A DNA stretch of 64,000 nucleotides from Pseudeuparius sepicola. Taxonomy: Eukaryota; Arthropoda; Insecta; Coleoptera; Anthribidae. Shown here one piece after another: positions 45,401 to 60,400 of the stretch. Under the pieces are notes generated by a model. The model ran no database searches. It worked only from the letters and a program-made list of their open reading frames with translations, and was not told the DNA's origin. The position numbers and the translations under genes were made by a program. Within the stretch, counting starts at the first letter, position 1; each line of letters starts with the position of its first letter. The stretch covers positions 146,418,257-146,482,256 of the forward strand of contig OY987298.1 of NCBI GenBank assembly GCA_963920635.1. The letters run 5' to 3'.

Positions 45401-48400
45401 GCAATTTTTATTTGAATTTTAGAATTAATATCAGAAATTGAGTCTTTTTATTTTCATTTTTATACTGAGGATTTGGTAAACTTATTTGCAGTTATGTCAG
45501 TTGAGGTAATGAGTGTTTTATCTAGTCATTATGCCTATTAAGAACTTCTATTCATGCCGTACGATTTTTCTGAATTTTGAGCCATATAATTTTGGTATTG
45601 CTTGCAAGAGTATTGTCTTTTAATTGAATCATTTTATGCCACAAACTTGAGTAACAGAGTAATCAATTAATTTTGTGCTATTTGGGAAATATTTTGCAAT
45701 TTTTGTACTTTTGATCTGAATATTGTCATTTTATTGCCATAGTTTGTGTATTCGTGCCACTTTTGACATATTGTTTTGTGCCCTAATGTAAGTTCAATTG
45801 TTTAACAGTGTACCTTTGAACGTTTGGATTGTGTTGCATGAAAAGAGTTCATATTTCGGATATCTTGAGTGGCGTTGTGCTAATTCATAGATTTTTTACA
45901 ATTATTCATTATTTAATTATTGCACATGTTTTTTAAACTTCCTCTGTATTTTAGTAACGTAATGTACTGTTCCGTAATTAATCTTAATATACATATTTTA
46001 AACTACCCTGTGTCTCCGTCATACACCCTTAGGCCCACACTAAAAGAAGATCTTGTAGACCACCCTGTATAATACCGCTCGCCAATTAACATCTCACAGG
46101 GTATGATACTACAGCAATAGCCACAAATTCTTAAATAAGCAAAATCGGCACTACCGACTTACCATATACTTATTACTTAAATTCGTGGAAATAATTGCTG
46201 GAAATCAATTTCAACTATAAATAAATTTCTTTCATTTGACAGTTGCCACATTCTGCACTTGTATACACAACATAGTAAAGTCTAATTTTTAGAAATCATG
46301 AAAATCATTATTAATTTTTAGTAATAATCAAAGTACCTGTTATATTCATAGATTCTCCAATGAAATGGCATACTTGGCATCACTGATACCATTAGAGCGA
46401 GGAAAGAATAGGCCTCACTTTGGAAAGTATAATGCTGGGTCCCCTTACTTTAAAGAGTCCCATTAAATAAATTCCACCGCATATCAAATTTTAATCTCCA
46501 CACCTTTCAGATCATGATAAGAGCTCAGAACACCCACGCAATGGTCAATGCTGCATTCCTCTTAAGAAATGACAACGGAAGTATCCAGTCTGCCAGGATA
46601 TGCTTTGGTGGCATCAATCCTACCTTTGTCCATGCGACTAATACAGAGAATTTCTTAAAGGGGAAAGACCTGTTCGATAGTACAACGCTGCAGGATGCCT
46701 TAAAGTCTTTAGATGGAGAAATTCGACCAGATCATGTTCTGCCAGACCCTACGCCAGAGTTTAGGAAAGAACTCGCCATTGCGTTGTTTTACAAGGTAAA
46801 AATTGAAAATAAAAAAAACCTTTTAAAACAAGCTTTTAATAAAGCCATGTACTAAAACAAATAAATAAGTTTAAGTTTTCGTTAAGATAATTCAATTCCA
46901 AATTTCGACAAGTTTTTGCAAATTGAAAAGCTTGTCCCGCGAAATGTTGATGAAAGTAGGTACCAATTAATTTTATTGGACAGTTATTGGTTGCAAGTAC
47001 CTTTTTGCCAAAGTACGCATTTTTTCTTTACAATTCGCGTGAATAGCTTTTCAATTTGCAAGTATTTGTCGCAATTTGGAATTGAATTATCTTAACGAAA
47101 ACCTAAACTTATTTTATTCGTTTTAGTACATGACTTAAATAAAAGCTTATTTTTAAAAAGTTTTTTTTTTATTTTCAATTTTATTTTGTGCTTTTTAGTA
47201 CCTATTTTATTCCCATCTCAGGAGGGTAGGAAAGAAATTTAATCCGCCATCTTGGGGCGGCCGCCATACTGGATTTTATATGAAGTCATTCAGCTAATTA
47301 TTGTTTTCTACCCCTCGAGCCCTTTTATTTGATACCCATGTTGGGTATCAAATAGGTAATCCGCCATCTTAAAGCGGCGGCCATATTGAATTTAGTGTGA
47401 TGCCACTAACTTTATCGTTTTCTACTTTTCACGCCCTTTCATTTTGATACCCATATTAAGGGGGTCGACAAAAAATACATCATCCGCCATCTTGGAGCGG
47501 CGGCCATTTTGAAAGTGTTACAATATTGAGTATTGCCACAGACCTATATATAGCGAAGCTATTTAGGTCTGTGGTATTGCATATTGTATTGTCACCGGAA
47601 CTAAAGGTGTATGCAAAACTTCAGCTCAATTGGACGTCAGGAAGTGGTTCTAATTCAGCTTGCAAGATTCGACCTGCACATACATACTAACAGGGCAAGT
47701 TAAATAAAAGCTTGTACAATATCAGCGATCAGCGATTGTTTTACTTATAGCATTGTTATAGATACAGACCAATCATATCTATAAAATTCGAAAATCAAAC
47801 TTGTAGACTCTTATGCTGCGGAATTTAGCATCTTATTAGTGAGTATTTTTCGTAAAAAAAGCGAAAACAAGTTTATTAAGAAAAGTTTAAAAAATGTGTG
47901 GAAACCACACTTGTAAAGCGATGTTAGAAATTGTAAACTCAATTAGAAACACTTAAAAAAGCAACAAAACCGACTGAAACATGATAATAATTTGAAGAAA
48001 ACTTTTGTCGCAAGTAACATTTTGTCGAAAATGATTTTTTTTTCATTTCATCTTATAGTTTGTTTTGAGCATCGCACCAACAGACAGAGTCTCACCAAGA
48101 CGCCGCTCCGGAGGTACCCTCTTACAAAGGCCACTATCCAGTGGGACGCAAGACTTTGGAACAGACAAAACCCAGTGGCCCCTGACTCAACCTATTCCTA
48201 AAGTTGAAGCCTTGGCCCAAACGGCAGGTAGGTAACTATGTAAGTAATTATCTAAAAAAAGTTTTTCAGAATAACTGGAAACCTCTTTAACTCATTATTT
48301 AGTTAATATGACTAATTAATTAGTTAATACCACTGATTGATTAGTCATGTTGACTGATTAATTAGTTAAGCTGACTGCTTAATTAGTTGAGCTGACTGAT

Positions 48401-51400
48401 TAATTAGTTGAGCTGACTGATTACTTAGTTAAGCTGACTGATTAATTCGTTAAGTCGACGACTTAGAAAATAATTGGACTGATTAATTAATTCTGAAAGT
48501 TGCATAATTTCTACTCTGATATCCCTGCGAATTATAGCAACAAAAAAATTCGTTTAGGACAAGCTGAGTACATAGCCGATCAACCTGACAGACCTTACCA
48601 ACTACACGCTGCTTTCGTCACGGCCAAAGCTGTGGCGGGTTCTCAGATTGATAGTGTCGATGCCACGGAAGCTTTGGTGAGTCAAAAATCCACAAAATAT
48701 CGCGCAGCCGTATTTAAATGTTTATTTCAAGAAACAAAAAGGCGTCGTGGCCTTCTTCGACAAAAAAGATATACCGGGAAACAATACCTTCACCCCCAAA
48801 ATGGCGGAGATGCCGGTACAAGAGGAACTGTTCTGTAGCGGTCGCGTCCAGTACTACTTCCAACCTATAGGGATCATAGTTGCCGATAGATATGAATTGG
48901 CAACCTCTGCGGCAGACCTGGTTAAAGTTACTTATACCCCGCCTAAGACACCGCCACTTTTAACTATACAAGACGTGCTTGCTGCGAAAGTTCAAGGAAG
49001 GATCAAGCACCAGACTTCAGTTGTTGGCAAAGGCCAAGGTATCTTTACTTTAAATTATATTCAATCGATATTAGAAGTTTTTCTACTTTTTTTTACTACT
49101 GACAAATGCTTATTTGTACGACTTTAAAAATGAACTCATTATATAGGTATATTTTAATTTTTATTCACTATAACAACCTGTGCGGTCTACAGTCACGACT
49201 TCCTTGTAAGTACCTAAGTATAAACCACAAACCAATAAACAATATCCTCAGTTATACCAAAGGAGGGTAGATGGTAGACAACCAACAATGATTATTTAAA
49301 TAAAATATAATAAATGCGTCGATTCTAGGCACCGAAGTGACCCACGTGACGAAGGGACAATTCTACATAAGTCTCCAGTACCACTTCCACATGGAAGTAC
49401 AAACCTGCAACGTGGTACCACTCGAGGATGGCCTTGACATTTTCCCATCGACTCAGTGGATGGATTTGGCTCAGTGCGCAGCCGCGGAAGCTCTGAATAT
49501 ACCGACACAAAAGTAAGAAAATCATCGATCGAATACCGACATGTTTTTTACTTCTGTTTTAAGGATAAACGTGTACGTAAGAAGAATAGGCGGTGGGTTC
49601 GGAGCCAAGATATCTAGGAACTCTTTGATTTCCACCGCCGCGGCGTTGGCGGCACACAAACTGAGGAAACCCGTCAAAATGTGGGTAGGGTTTGAACAGA
49701 ACATGAACATAATAGGTGAGGTCAAAGTAAGCATCAGTACTTACCATGATACCATTGAATTCCACTTGTGGAACGAATTTTGAACAGATTCGCGCATGCC
49801 GTCATTGTGTGACAAAATGGGCGTCAATAGGCCATAAAATATCAGCTCGTCTGGCAACAGGGATGTGCTCGATCGCAAAAGTGTATTTATGCGGTTTTAT
49901 CTTGTTGTTTTCAGCTATTTAAACACTGCCACAAATAATTTTATCTCTGTTTTGGCTCATTTTAATTAAGCCAATACGTTTTTACCGAAATATTTTGACG
50001 TAAACAATTGTAAATGTAAAATTAAATAAAGTTCGTGCCTCAGTGCGGCTCTGGCGAAAATCTCAACGCACACGTCCTTGTTTACAGCAGGCGTATGAGT
50101 TATTTGATTTTAGTATAGGTATATTGTATGTAAAAATAATAACGCACAATAAATAATACCTATAAAATAAAAAAGATAAAGCCAAAGAATCGTTGCGACT
50201 GGCATAAACGAAGTCGAGGAATCTGACCTTTTTCCCACAAAACATGTTTTGCTCTTTATGTGTTATGTGGTTGTGCTGATTTATTTTTTGTTTCAATTGC
50301 CCAAGTTTGGCTACCAAGTTTCTCTAGAGACTCCTACCATGTTCCATGCCGATGCCTTGCATGGCCTACGATAAAGACAGGCCATGGCGCACAAAAATCA
50401 CGTGACCATCTTAGTCCGACGGTACATGTAATTTGTCACATAACTGAAAGCGGCACCTTGGGTTTTGAGAAGTTTTTAATGGTTAAGTGTTTTTAAACGT
50501 CTTAGTTTATATTTTAGAAACAAGTTTGTGTCTAGTGCGCGTGTGTCCTGGCGGAGGGGAACCGCCTAGGTGTTATTATGGTCTCTGGGTGGGAGCCGTG
50601 CCGTCCAGGAGTATTGGTGCTGCTCGCGCCGACGCGTGAACGCTGTAAGGGGAATTCTCCCCCCGGAATGGATACAGACGGGTGAACTGCTTACGGGAGA
50701 TCCGCGAGTTCAGACGGTCCGGGTGGCTGGAAGCCGTTCCCGTTGACCACGTTCGGGTTTGTGTATTTTGTACTCACCATTCACCTTGTGCGAAATAAAT
50801 CAGTGTTGTAAGTACTCGAGGATTTTCGTTGTCGACCCACGATCTGATACGGTTCCTATTCGGCCTTTCACGCTGCCGATCAACTGGGACCTCGTCAATA
50901 TTTACAGTATACTGAGGTGAGTTTTCATTTTTATTTCGTAAAAAATAACCTAAATTACAAATATTGGGTCTGTTTATATTATATTTATATTATATTTATA
51001 TTATATTTATATTATATTTATATTATATTTATATTATATTTATACATACAACAACATTTGCTTTGCCTCGGGATGAAAATTTGCGCCAAAAATGGATTCG
51101 TCAAATTCCAACTGAGATTTAATTTCTAAAAATACCCTTACCTAAGTATGTGTGGCTAACACATTTTCAAGAAAGTGAAACAAAGTGGATAAATGTGTTG
51201 AGGAAGGAAAATACCTATAGAGAATATCACCTAAGTGAAAGGAAGGTGCTGTCCCAACAATTTTTGAGAATGTGCCAAAATATTTGAGTGTAGTGCCGTT
51301 TAACTCTCACTCTCAGCCAAAAGCTGCTGAGGTAGGTTGAAAATTTTGAAAAAATAATTAGAGCAAGCCTGGATGCACAAAACCAATAATGTAATAGATG

Positions 51401-54400
51401 AAAGAAAACTCGCCAAATTGATACGAAATTTGTTATTTCTACTTATCTCCAAAAATGCCTTTTATTATACAGGGTGTTCCTAAATATCATGTACATACGG
51501 AAGGGGGTAATTCTTGGGCCCATTTTAAGAAAAAAACATCATATGAACGTATATCGTAAACGTCCTAACTTTTGAGAAGTTCATTTTTTTAAATTGAATT
51601 TTGGGTAGATCTCCCGAAATAATCAAGCTGCTGAACTGAAATTTGGCACTGCTATGTTTTTGGGGATGGAGAATAAGCTGAAAATGTCAATTTCAGCGTA
51701 TCTCACAGAGGGCGCCACTTGCGCTGTTTTTTGATCACGCTTTTACGCGTAACTTTTTTGAGGTTATCTTTTTGGTCCTGCAGGTCTATTATTTTAGTGC
51801 ATCTTTTCATTCTGCAAGAAAAAGGTACTCTTGTTTCATAACGATTAAATCAACCGTTTGCGTTGAAATTGCCAAAATGTTCTCCAAAACACCTGTTGAG
51901 ATTCGAAACATTAAATTTTCACCTACCACCTTCAAGTGTTACAGATCAACTGTACCATTTAAACTGAGAAAAAAATCCCCATGAACAATGTACCAAAAAT
52001 TATTCGCTTTCAAAATGGAAAGGATTGAATTTGACAAAATTTGGACACTCTATTTCAAGAAAACCAATGGTGTTTTGACCAATGCCCATTTGGCATTTTT
52101 TTCATCATTTTGAATGTACAGTTGATCTCTAACATTTGAAAGCTGTAGGTGAAAATCTTATGTTTCGAATATTGGAATCAACAGGTGTTTTGGGGCATGT
52201 TTTGGTAATTTCAACGCAAACGGTTGATTTAATCGTTATGAAACAAGAGTACCTTTTTCTTGCAGAATGAAAAGATGCACTAAAATGATGGACCAAAAAG
52301 GTAACCTCAAAAAAGTTACGAGTAAAAGCGTGATCAAAAAACAGCGCAAGTGGCGCCCTCTGTGAGATACGCTGAAATTGACATTTTCAGCTTATTCTCC
52401 ATCTCAAAAAACATAGCAGTGCCAAATTTCAGTTCAGCAGCTTGATTATTTCGGGAGAGGTAGCCAAAATTCTATTTAAAAAAATGAACTTCAACGCCCT
52501 GTATCTCAAAAGTTAGGACGTTTACGACATACGTTCATGTGAAGTTTTTTTCTTAAAATGGGCCAAAGAAAGAATCCGTACGTACATGATATTTAGGAAC
52601 ACCCTGTATAGGACTAAGTTGGTCACGTGACTACGCGATTGTGCGTTAGCGCCGTGGCCTGTTTTTATCGTTGGCCTTGACTATGACCTCACTGACACCC
52701 GTCGTGCTTATTTGCCATTAGGAAAAAGATATCCGCTCCTCGTGGACTACGAAGTCGGCGTCAACAACAAGGGCGTAATCCAATACCTGAACTCCTCCCT
52801 GTACTCCGATTTCGGAGTGGGCGGCAACGAGTCCGTCGACTTGCAACTGATATCGCTATTCGAAAACGGATACGACAACAGCACCTGGACATTCGACACG
52901 TACACGGTCACGACGGACACGCACGCCAACTGCTGGGCCAGGGCGCCGGGTACTCGCGCGCCGTTCGACGCGCCGACTCGGAAATTTATCAGTCTGCCAT
53001 TGTAGGTACCTTGGAGGGTTTGGGCGCCATCGAAACCATAATGGAAAACATCGCGAGCGATTTGAACGTCGAGGAACCGTTTGATGTCAAGATGGCGAAT
53101 ATAAACGCGAGCAAATGGCCGAAGCTGGTGGAGTTTGTAAACGATATGAAGAAAAGTGCTGAGGTTACCACACGAAGACAAGGGATCAAGGATTACAATA
53201 ATGTAAGTATGTTTTTTTATGGGCACGAAGCGACCATTTCTACGAAAGCCCCAAAGGGCCATAGCATGTAAATATTATCTGAAAATGCCCACTTACTTTC
53301 TAGAAAATTCATTCACCAAGTAGAAATTTCTACCTAGTAACTAGAAATTTCTACATAGTAACTAGAAATTTCTATCTACTAACTAGAAATTTCTAACTAC
53401 TAACTAGAAATTTCTACATAGTAACTAGAAATTTCTATCTACTAACTAGAAATTTCTCCATAGTAACTAGAAATTTCTACATAGTAAATACAAATTTCTT
53501 CATAGCAACTATAAATTTATACATAGTAGCTAGAAATTCTAGATGCCATTGTAACCCTTGTTTATGGAAACAAGGTTGTAACTAAAGCATTCCGGAGCAT
53601 AATTTGTATAGTGATTCCTTCTACAGAGTCTGCAAGTTCTCAAAATTCGTTTTAAACTTCTCTGACTTAAATCAATGGCAGCCCAAGTGAACAGAAACGA
53701 TCTAATCTCTTTCTGAGATCAACCGAGATTAAAATAAAACTTAATAGTTGCTATTAATGGCATTTCTAATATTTAATCCCACTAACGACGCATCTGTTTC
53801 AAACAATGCGTTATTGAATTTCTCTAAATACCGTAGAACGGGGATATTTGAAACACTTTTTGTCTATTTTCTGGAATAACAACCTTAGTTTTAAAAAATT
53901 ATTTTTTTTAAAAAGGTGGCTTGATTGAAGTTAACTTAGGGCTACTATTGGCCATCCTAAAACTTTTTTTAGGCCAATAGTTTTGGAAAAAAAAAATATT
54001 TTTGTTGGTGTTTCAAATTACCCCGGACCCGGGGTAATATGAAACACCTTAAATTTTACATGTTAAACTTAATGTATTTTGAAATTTGTTGCAACTAACC
54101 CTTCACATGGGGTTTCTTGAAACACCCAAAGGCAAAAAAAATCCCCTCCCCCTCAATATAAATAAGCGGTGGAGGTTTAATAACAGAATATCGTGGAGGT
54201 GTAATAACAGAATATTTAAAAATGAAAATAAAACTATATTACTCTTAAAATTCACAGAAAATAAAAGACAGAAAAGTGGTTTTGTAGATAACAAAATTAA
54301 TATCAACTTCTGTGTATCAAAATAAAATAAACTCTTGTAAAATATAATAGCTAAAAACTAAAAAACATCACTTCTAAATTTCAATCGACCAAACTTTAAC

Positions 54401-57400
54401 ATATTCGGGTTTTCCAAAATAAATTTTATTTGTTGAAATTTAACATAGTTTATATCCTCTACAGAGGTGTAAATAAATACATTATTTTTAAACATATAAG
54501 GCCTTAAGCAGCTGACTAAAATACTGCTTTTCTTTATGTCTATAATTTTTGAAACAAATTGTTTTGAACGTTCTTTTTTACTACCTTGATTATAACTAAA
54601 ATCAACTATCACAAACTGTCCTTTTTTCAAATCACTTAAATTTATCACAGCTTTTTTAAATTCAGGCTTATTCTCATCTTCTGATTCTCTGTCGCTTGTA
54701 TCAGACTGAGACGAACTACTACTATGATCTGAGATCTGTTCAAGTCGTTTCTTCTTAGGAGAAAGGGATGTGTAAGGGGACATATTGGTTGTCTTTGAAC
54801 AAGAAGATTGATTTAGTTCATTGTCGATTTGTGCATTAACCAAAGGTTTCCTATTTCGAGCTAGTTTATTCTCTTTGCTTTTGCCACCTTTTGGGTTTTT
54901 ATAAACCTCAGCTTCGGTATTTTCAAAGTCTGCTGAACTAACTGACTTTCCTGGTTGAATTTGTATCCGGTTTCTTTGTTGCCTCTTCTCTGGGCCCTTT
55001 TCAGGGACATGTAGTTTGATGACATCCGTGAAGGACTGTGTAAGAGCATTCTGGTTATTGGTAGCCTCTGCTGTCTGTGGGAGAAGTTTAAACACCTCAT
55101 CTTTATTTGGTGGGTAGATTCCGCAAGCTTTGAATCCTGCTTTGATATTTATTTCACTTTTCGGCGAAAGCTTATCCAATGTTTGCTTTAACAGTGAAGG
55201 AAACACTGATTTCGGAACAACTCCCTTGTTCTTTAGCTTCCATGCAGTCAATGTTTTCCTCCACTCGGTTTTCAGTGGGCGAAAGTAGGAGACGTCTAAC
55301 GGTTGGCAAAGGTGAGTGCTATGAGGGGGTAAAAATATAAAATGAATGTTTGCCTCTTCACACTTTCTTATAACGTTTATGCTGAGATGGCTGGATAAAT
55401 TGTCTCCTATCATTATTTTTTTTCCTTCAAGACGACGAAGATAAGGATATGGTATTTTAAAAAACCAGTCCTCGAAGATGTTGGAGTCGAACCATCCATT
55501 TTTGCTTCTATTATAATGAGAACCACATGGTCCTCCAATAACCCACTCTTTATAAAGGTGTGTAGATTTGTACACCACATAGGGTGGTAAAGCTGTCCCA
55601 TCTGCTGCAGCACAAAACATAAGAGAAGTGGACGACTTAGAAAAATCCATATTTCTTCTAGCATGTTTAACGCCCCGTCTCACAATGACCCGTTGTTTTC
55701 CAGGGTCATCAGTAAGGTTTGATTCATCATAGTTGAGTATATTGCTAGGCGACACACCATCAATTGCCTTATGAAGTTCACGAAAATAACATTCAAGCGT
55801 TTCCAGAGTTATTTCAGATTTTGCTCTATTCATGTTTTCAGACAGTCTTATTGTTAATTCCTTATTTCTTTGCATAAAGCTTTCACGCCAGTCTGGTCCA
55901 GGTAAATTGTTTTCGAATTTAGGAATCTTTACCCCTTTCTGTTCAGAAAGCCTTGCACAAATAGTGCTAAATCTTTTTCCGTCATTGGATATCCATAGTT
56001 AGCTGCCACAAATAAAGCATCCACTATTTGCTTCTCCTCAGTTTTTGACAAAATAGGCGGAGAACCAACGTTGTTGGGGTGCAATCCCTTAAATCGTCGA
56101 TATATTGTCACATAAGGCACATTGTTTCGCTCTGCCGCTTGCCTAAACGAAAATAGTCCATCCATGACATCTCGTAAAGCATTTTCTACAGCTTCCTCTG
56201 TGTAATTTCTATTTGCTTTTACACCTAATGGACGTTTATAATGTCGAGGCATGATGTTTCAAATAACCCCTGAAATTAAGTTTTTTTGTTAATCTTGTGA
56301 TATGTATATTTAACAAATTTTGTTTTTTGAAAACAACGATATCATTATGAAACTAACACATTAGACCCTAATTTGGATGGATTTGAAACTTTCTAACTAT
56401 AACCATAACCAGCTGACATACAACACTTTTCGACTTACCAAAAATTCAGTGGATTTCCACCAAAATTTAAAAATTTCTCTAGCTTCACCAGAAACTCAGT
56501 CTAGTCATCTAACCTCACTATTTCATAGCCTGACATATTTGAAATTAAGTTGTCATAGTAGAAATCTGCTTTATCAACCAATATGGTTGTAGGCGCCAAA
56601 ATTTAAATAAAACATCAATTTGTTTCACATTACCCCAGGTGTTTCAAATATCCCCGTTCTACGGTACGTTTCATTTTGTACGTAGTAAGGAAAAATTCTA
56701 CATAATAAACTAGAAATTTCCAGATACTAACGAGAAATTTCCAGATACTAACTAGAAATTTCTTGTTACTAGGTAGAAATTTCTAGTTACAAGGTAGAAA
56801 TTTCTACTTGGTTATCATGAATTTTCTAGAAAGTAAGTGGAAACTTTCAGATAATATTTACATGCTATGGCCCTTTGGGGCTTTCGTACATTTCCAATTT
56901 GGCAACGAGTGTAAGAAAAATAAAAACGGCAATTATTCAAAGAAAATGACATTTAAAAAACTAGTAATGGATGTTCAAATAAGACGGATCGATGTTAACA
57001 GTAAATACCACAATATGTTATTCTTAAAAAAAATATTGAAATATTTATTTAGTGGAAAGATCGCAAATTTACTAGAAGACTACGACTATAATACATATAA
57101 ATTAACAATAATAAACTCCTGGACAAAATTAACGCACCACTTTAATATTTACAATAAAAACACAAAATGAAACTGAGCTGCATTGAAATGATAATGAACA
57201 CCTACAAATTAGTCAAACACGACCTTAACATGACCTTAATTGTTTTCCTTAATGTTTCATTAAAAATGTGTTTTTGCTGAAAATGCATAAATAGGCTAGA
57301 ATAACTCCAAATTAAAAAAGAAAAAAATCAGCAGAACAGAATAAATCAGGGACTCTTTAAAATAAGGGGACCCAGCATGTCACAGTCTATCAAATAGGAA

Positions 57401-60400
57401 AAGTGAAGCCTTGAGGGGAAGTTTGTTTTCTGTTGACTCCAAGGCGACCATAAGGGGGCTGATACAAGGATATGTTATATGTCAGTGTCCAACTGCCATT
57501 AGGTTTTATGTGACATGCCAGTGCCATAGATTCTAAAGGAGGCAAAATATTTCCCATCATAATTCGCAATTTTTAAGTTTTCTACTTCCAGATACTGAGA
57601 TGTGTCAATTAAAGGTAATTCGGCCGCCTGTAGTAGTCCCAATAATTATTGCAACCAGATTTTTCCTGTATCACCTTTAGTAATCTTACAATTCCCATTA
57701 CGTGGGCATTACGTATAAGTAGGTAGTTGAAAACAAATCGTATTTCGAAAATTTTAAATTTTTAAGCAGGTAGCTTCAGTCAGGTCTTTTTTTAAAGAGT
57801 TTTTATCTACGACTCCAAGTTTATTTTAAGTTTGTGAGGTACCTTGGGAGAGAAAGAAAATTACAAAAATTTTATAATGAACACCGATAAAAACTACATC
57901 ATTAGAACTACAAGACGTAATCTTATTAATCCATCCCGAAATCTGTGAAAGTTCTTTGGGTAGATACATTCAACAAGGGAAGAAAAGTTCAAGTATACAT
58001 ATTACAAATGGATTGAGGAACCTGGTAACAAGGTGCAATAGCGACAAATTCTTAAATAAGCAAAATCGGCACTACTGACTTACCATACTTATTACTTAAA
58101 TTCGTGGAAATAATTGCTGGAAATCGATTTCAACTATAAAATAAATTTCTTTCATTTGACAGTTGCCACATTCTGCACTTGTATACACAAAATTGTCAAG
58201 TCTACTTTTTAGAAATCATGGAAACCATTATAAATTTTTACTAACAATCAAAGTACCTGTTAAGTATATTCAAAGATTTTCCAATAAAATGGCATACTTG
58301 GCATCACTGAGACCATTAGAATGAGGAAAGAATAGGCCTCACTTTGGAAAGTATAATGCTGGGTCCCCTTACTTTAAAGGGTCCCTGGAATAAATGCATC
58401 TGGGTCAACACTAATACCGTGTAGGCCCTCCTATAGTTTTTATCACTGCATTCATGCATTCATGCGCCCAGGCATGCTTGATATCAAATGTTGAACAAAA
58501 GCTTGCGGAATATTTGCCCATTCTTCAATAGCGACCTCTATGAGTTTGTTGTGATTAGCAACAGGGATTCTACGATATAGAACCTTTTTTTTTCATGTCA
58601 GGACTATTAGGTGGCCACTTAACATCATTTATATAGCCAATAACCTGTCTAGCCACATGGGGAGGAGCGTTGTCCTGCATGAATAAAAAATTAGGTCCAA
58701 AAACGGAGCAAAAGGCATTACATGTTAGACATTAATGTTGTCTAAGTAATATGGGGTATTCATAGGCCTTGTACGTATAGGGACCAACTCCGTACGAGCA
58801 TCGCACGAGCAAATTCCCCCCCAAAACATTTTAGAACCACCACCAGTAGGTACTTTAGGAGAGATATTGCAGCTGGCCAACTCGCCTTCGCCAGACACAC
58901 TCACGCGTCTATCTGGAGATTTAAAACTGACTCTAGTTTCATCGGAGAACGGAACTTGTTTCCAATCATTGATGATCCAATTCTGATATAAAATCTATCT
59001 AAGTTACAGCGGCAGTAGATATAAACAAAGTCACATGACCGCATGACCGCCTTGCGATCGATTACCAGGGTCGAATTAATATGAGGTTCCAAGTGGCTTG
59101 TAATTCTGAACTAATTCTTTTAGAAGTTCTAAAATTTGTGTTTCTACCTTTCGTGGATCTTTATAAATTTCCTCAAATTAAGTAGCACAATAAATTTACA
59201 GAAAATACTGCTCGCGATCCGATCTAAAATATGCAAGAAACTCGACTGAGGGAAGAGCCGGCCCTGCATTCTGCTCGCCGCGTAAACACTTGACATTTTA
59301 TGACGGCCAGACCAATAAGGGAATGGGTCACGTGGTGGCCAATGTTTTGATCCACTGCCTCTGTAACTTGGATAGACTTTAGTTAGGTTAAAAAACAACT
59401 GTCACTGTCAAACAAGGTCCATGGCCTACTTGTCGAGAATAAATTATAAAAAAAATATAAAAAATATCGAAAAAAATATGATATGATATGATAATTTTGT
59501 CCAAGAGGTACCTAAATAAATATATTTCTGTGATTTACAGGCCAATAGGTGGAAAAAGAAAGGAATGTCCTTGGTTCCGATGGTGTGGACTTTGGAAGTT
59601 CTTGCAGATTACACTATTTATGTGTCAATATTCCATGGGGATGGTGGAGTGCAGATATCTCATGGAGGCATAGAAATGGGCCAAGGAATCAACACTAAGG
59701 TAGCAATGTTCAGTGATATACGTATTTTTTTGTTATATACCCCGATTACTGTAAAAAGTCCCGATTTTGTCAGATGACATTCTCCATCAAATCCCTAGGA
59801 ATTTTCTGTTAACCATGGATATAACATTGGCATATGCGTCGCAACCAGTTAATGACGTCACTCATTGATTTATGATGTGAAAAGTTACCCAAGTGATGCG
59901 AAGAAAAGAACATAATAAAATAAAAACCATATTGCATTCACGATTATACCACCACAAATAAAAATAACTATAACTACAACTCATTTTTATAATAATTTCA
60001 AACGTCATGGAAACACTTTCATTTTGGTATTTTGGTATAATCAGCTGCTTTTGGCAGCGTCTATGGTGCGTACTCAGGCAAATTTTATTTCGGTGTTGTG
60101 ACAGTGACAGTGAAGGTTTCCGGATCGTTCAAAAAGGTTCAAACTTTGGGCAGTGAAAATATCCGCGGGTTTTGTACGTTTCGTGAGTTTTACCGTTATT
60201 TGTGTTGTTCTTGTTCCTGTTATTAGTAGTTTTTCATTGTGCAAATGGGCTCGTTTCTGACCTGGACTTATGACCCGGATACATTTTTTTCTGCATTGAT
60301 GCCAATTTAGGGTGGCGAAATTACCAATTGACAGTCCCGGTAAGGACTTCTTAAAATAATTTAACTATACACGCTGATTCGTAAAAATTGTACAGGGTGA

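Larger units (their letters stand above)
44120..46461. mobile_element. GGGACTC-family fold-back element, copy 3, interrupted by a solo LTR
   Basis: The termini gggactctttaaaataaggg and ccccttactttaaagagtccc are inverted, with atta just outside both (possible target-site duplication). The family core gcggccgcctgtagtagtcc lies at 44426. It is split at 44680-46113 by the LTR. It sits in an aldehyde oxidase intron. Confidence 0.85.
53243..56886. mobile_element. CGAAAGCCCC fold-back element, copy 2, interrupted by a pogo element
   Basis: Perfect inverted termini CGAAAGCCCCAAAGGGCC / GGCCCTTTGGGGCTTTCG with TA outside both ends. The arms consist of ctagaaatttctac/tagtaact repeats. The sequence around 53590-53700 is the inverse of 38640-38870. 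The right part resumes after the pogo element at 56665. Confidence 0.85.

Noticed and set aside
52712..53262. ORFs of 171 and 66 codons on the minus strand
   Set aside because: They are shadows of the aldehyde oxidase exons at 52722-53202.
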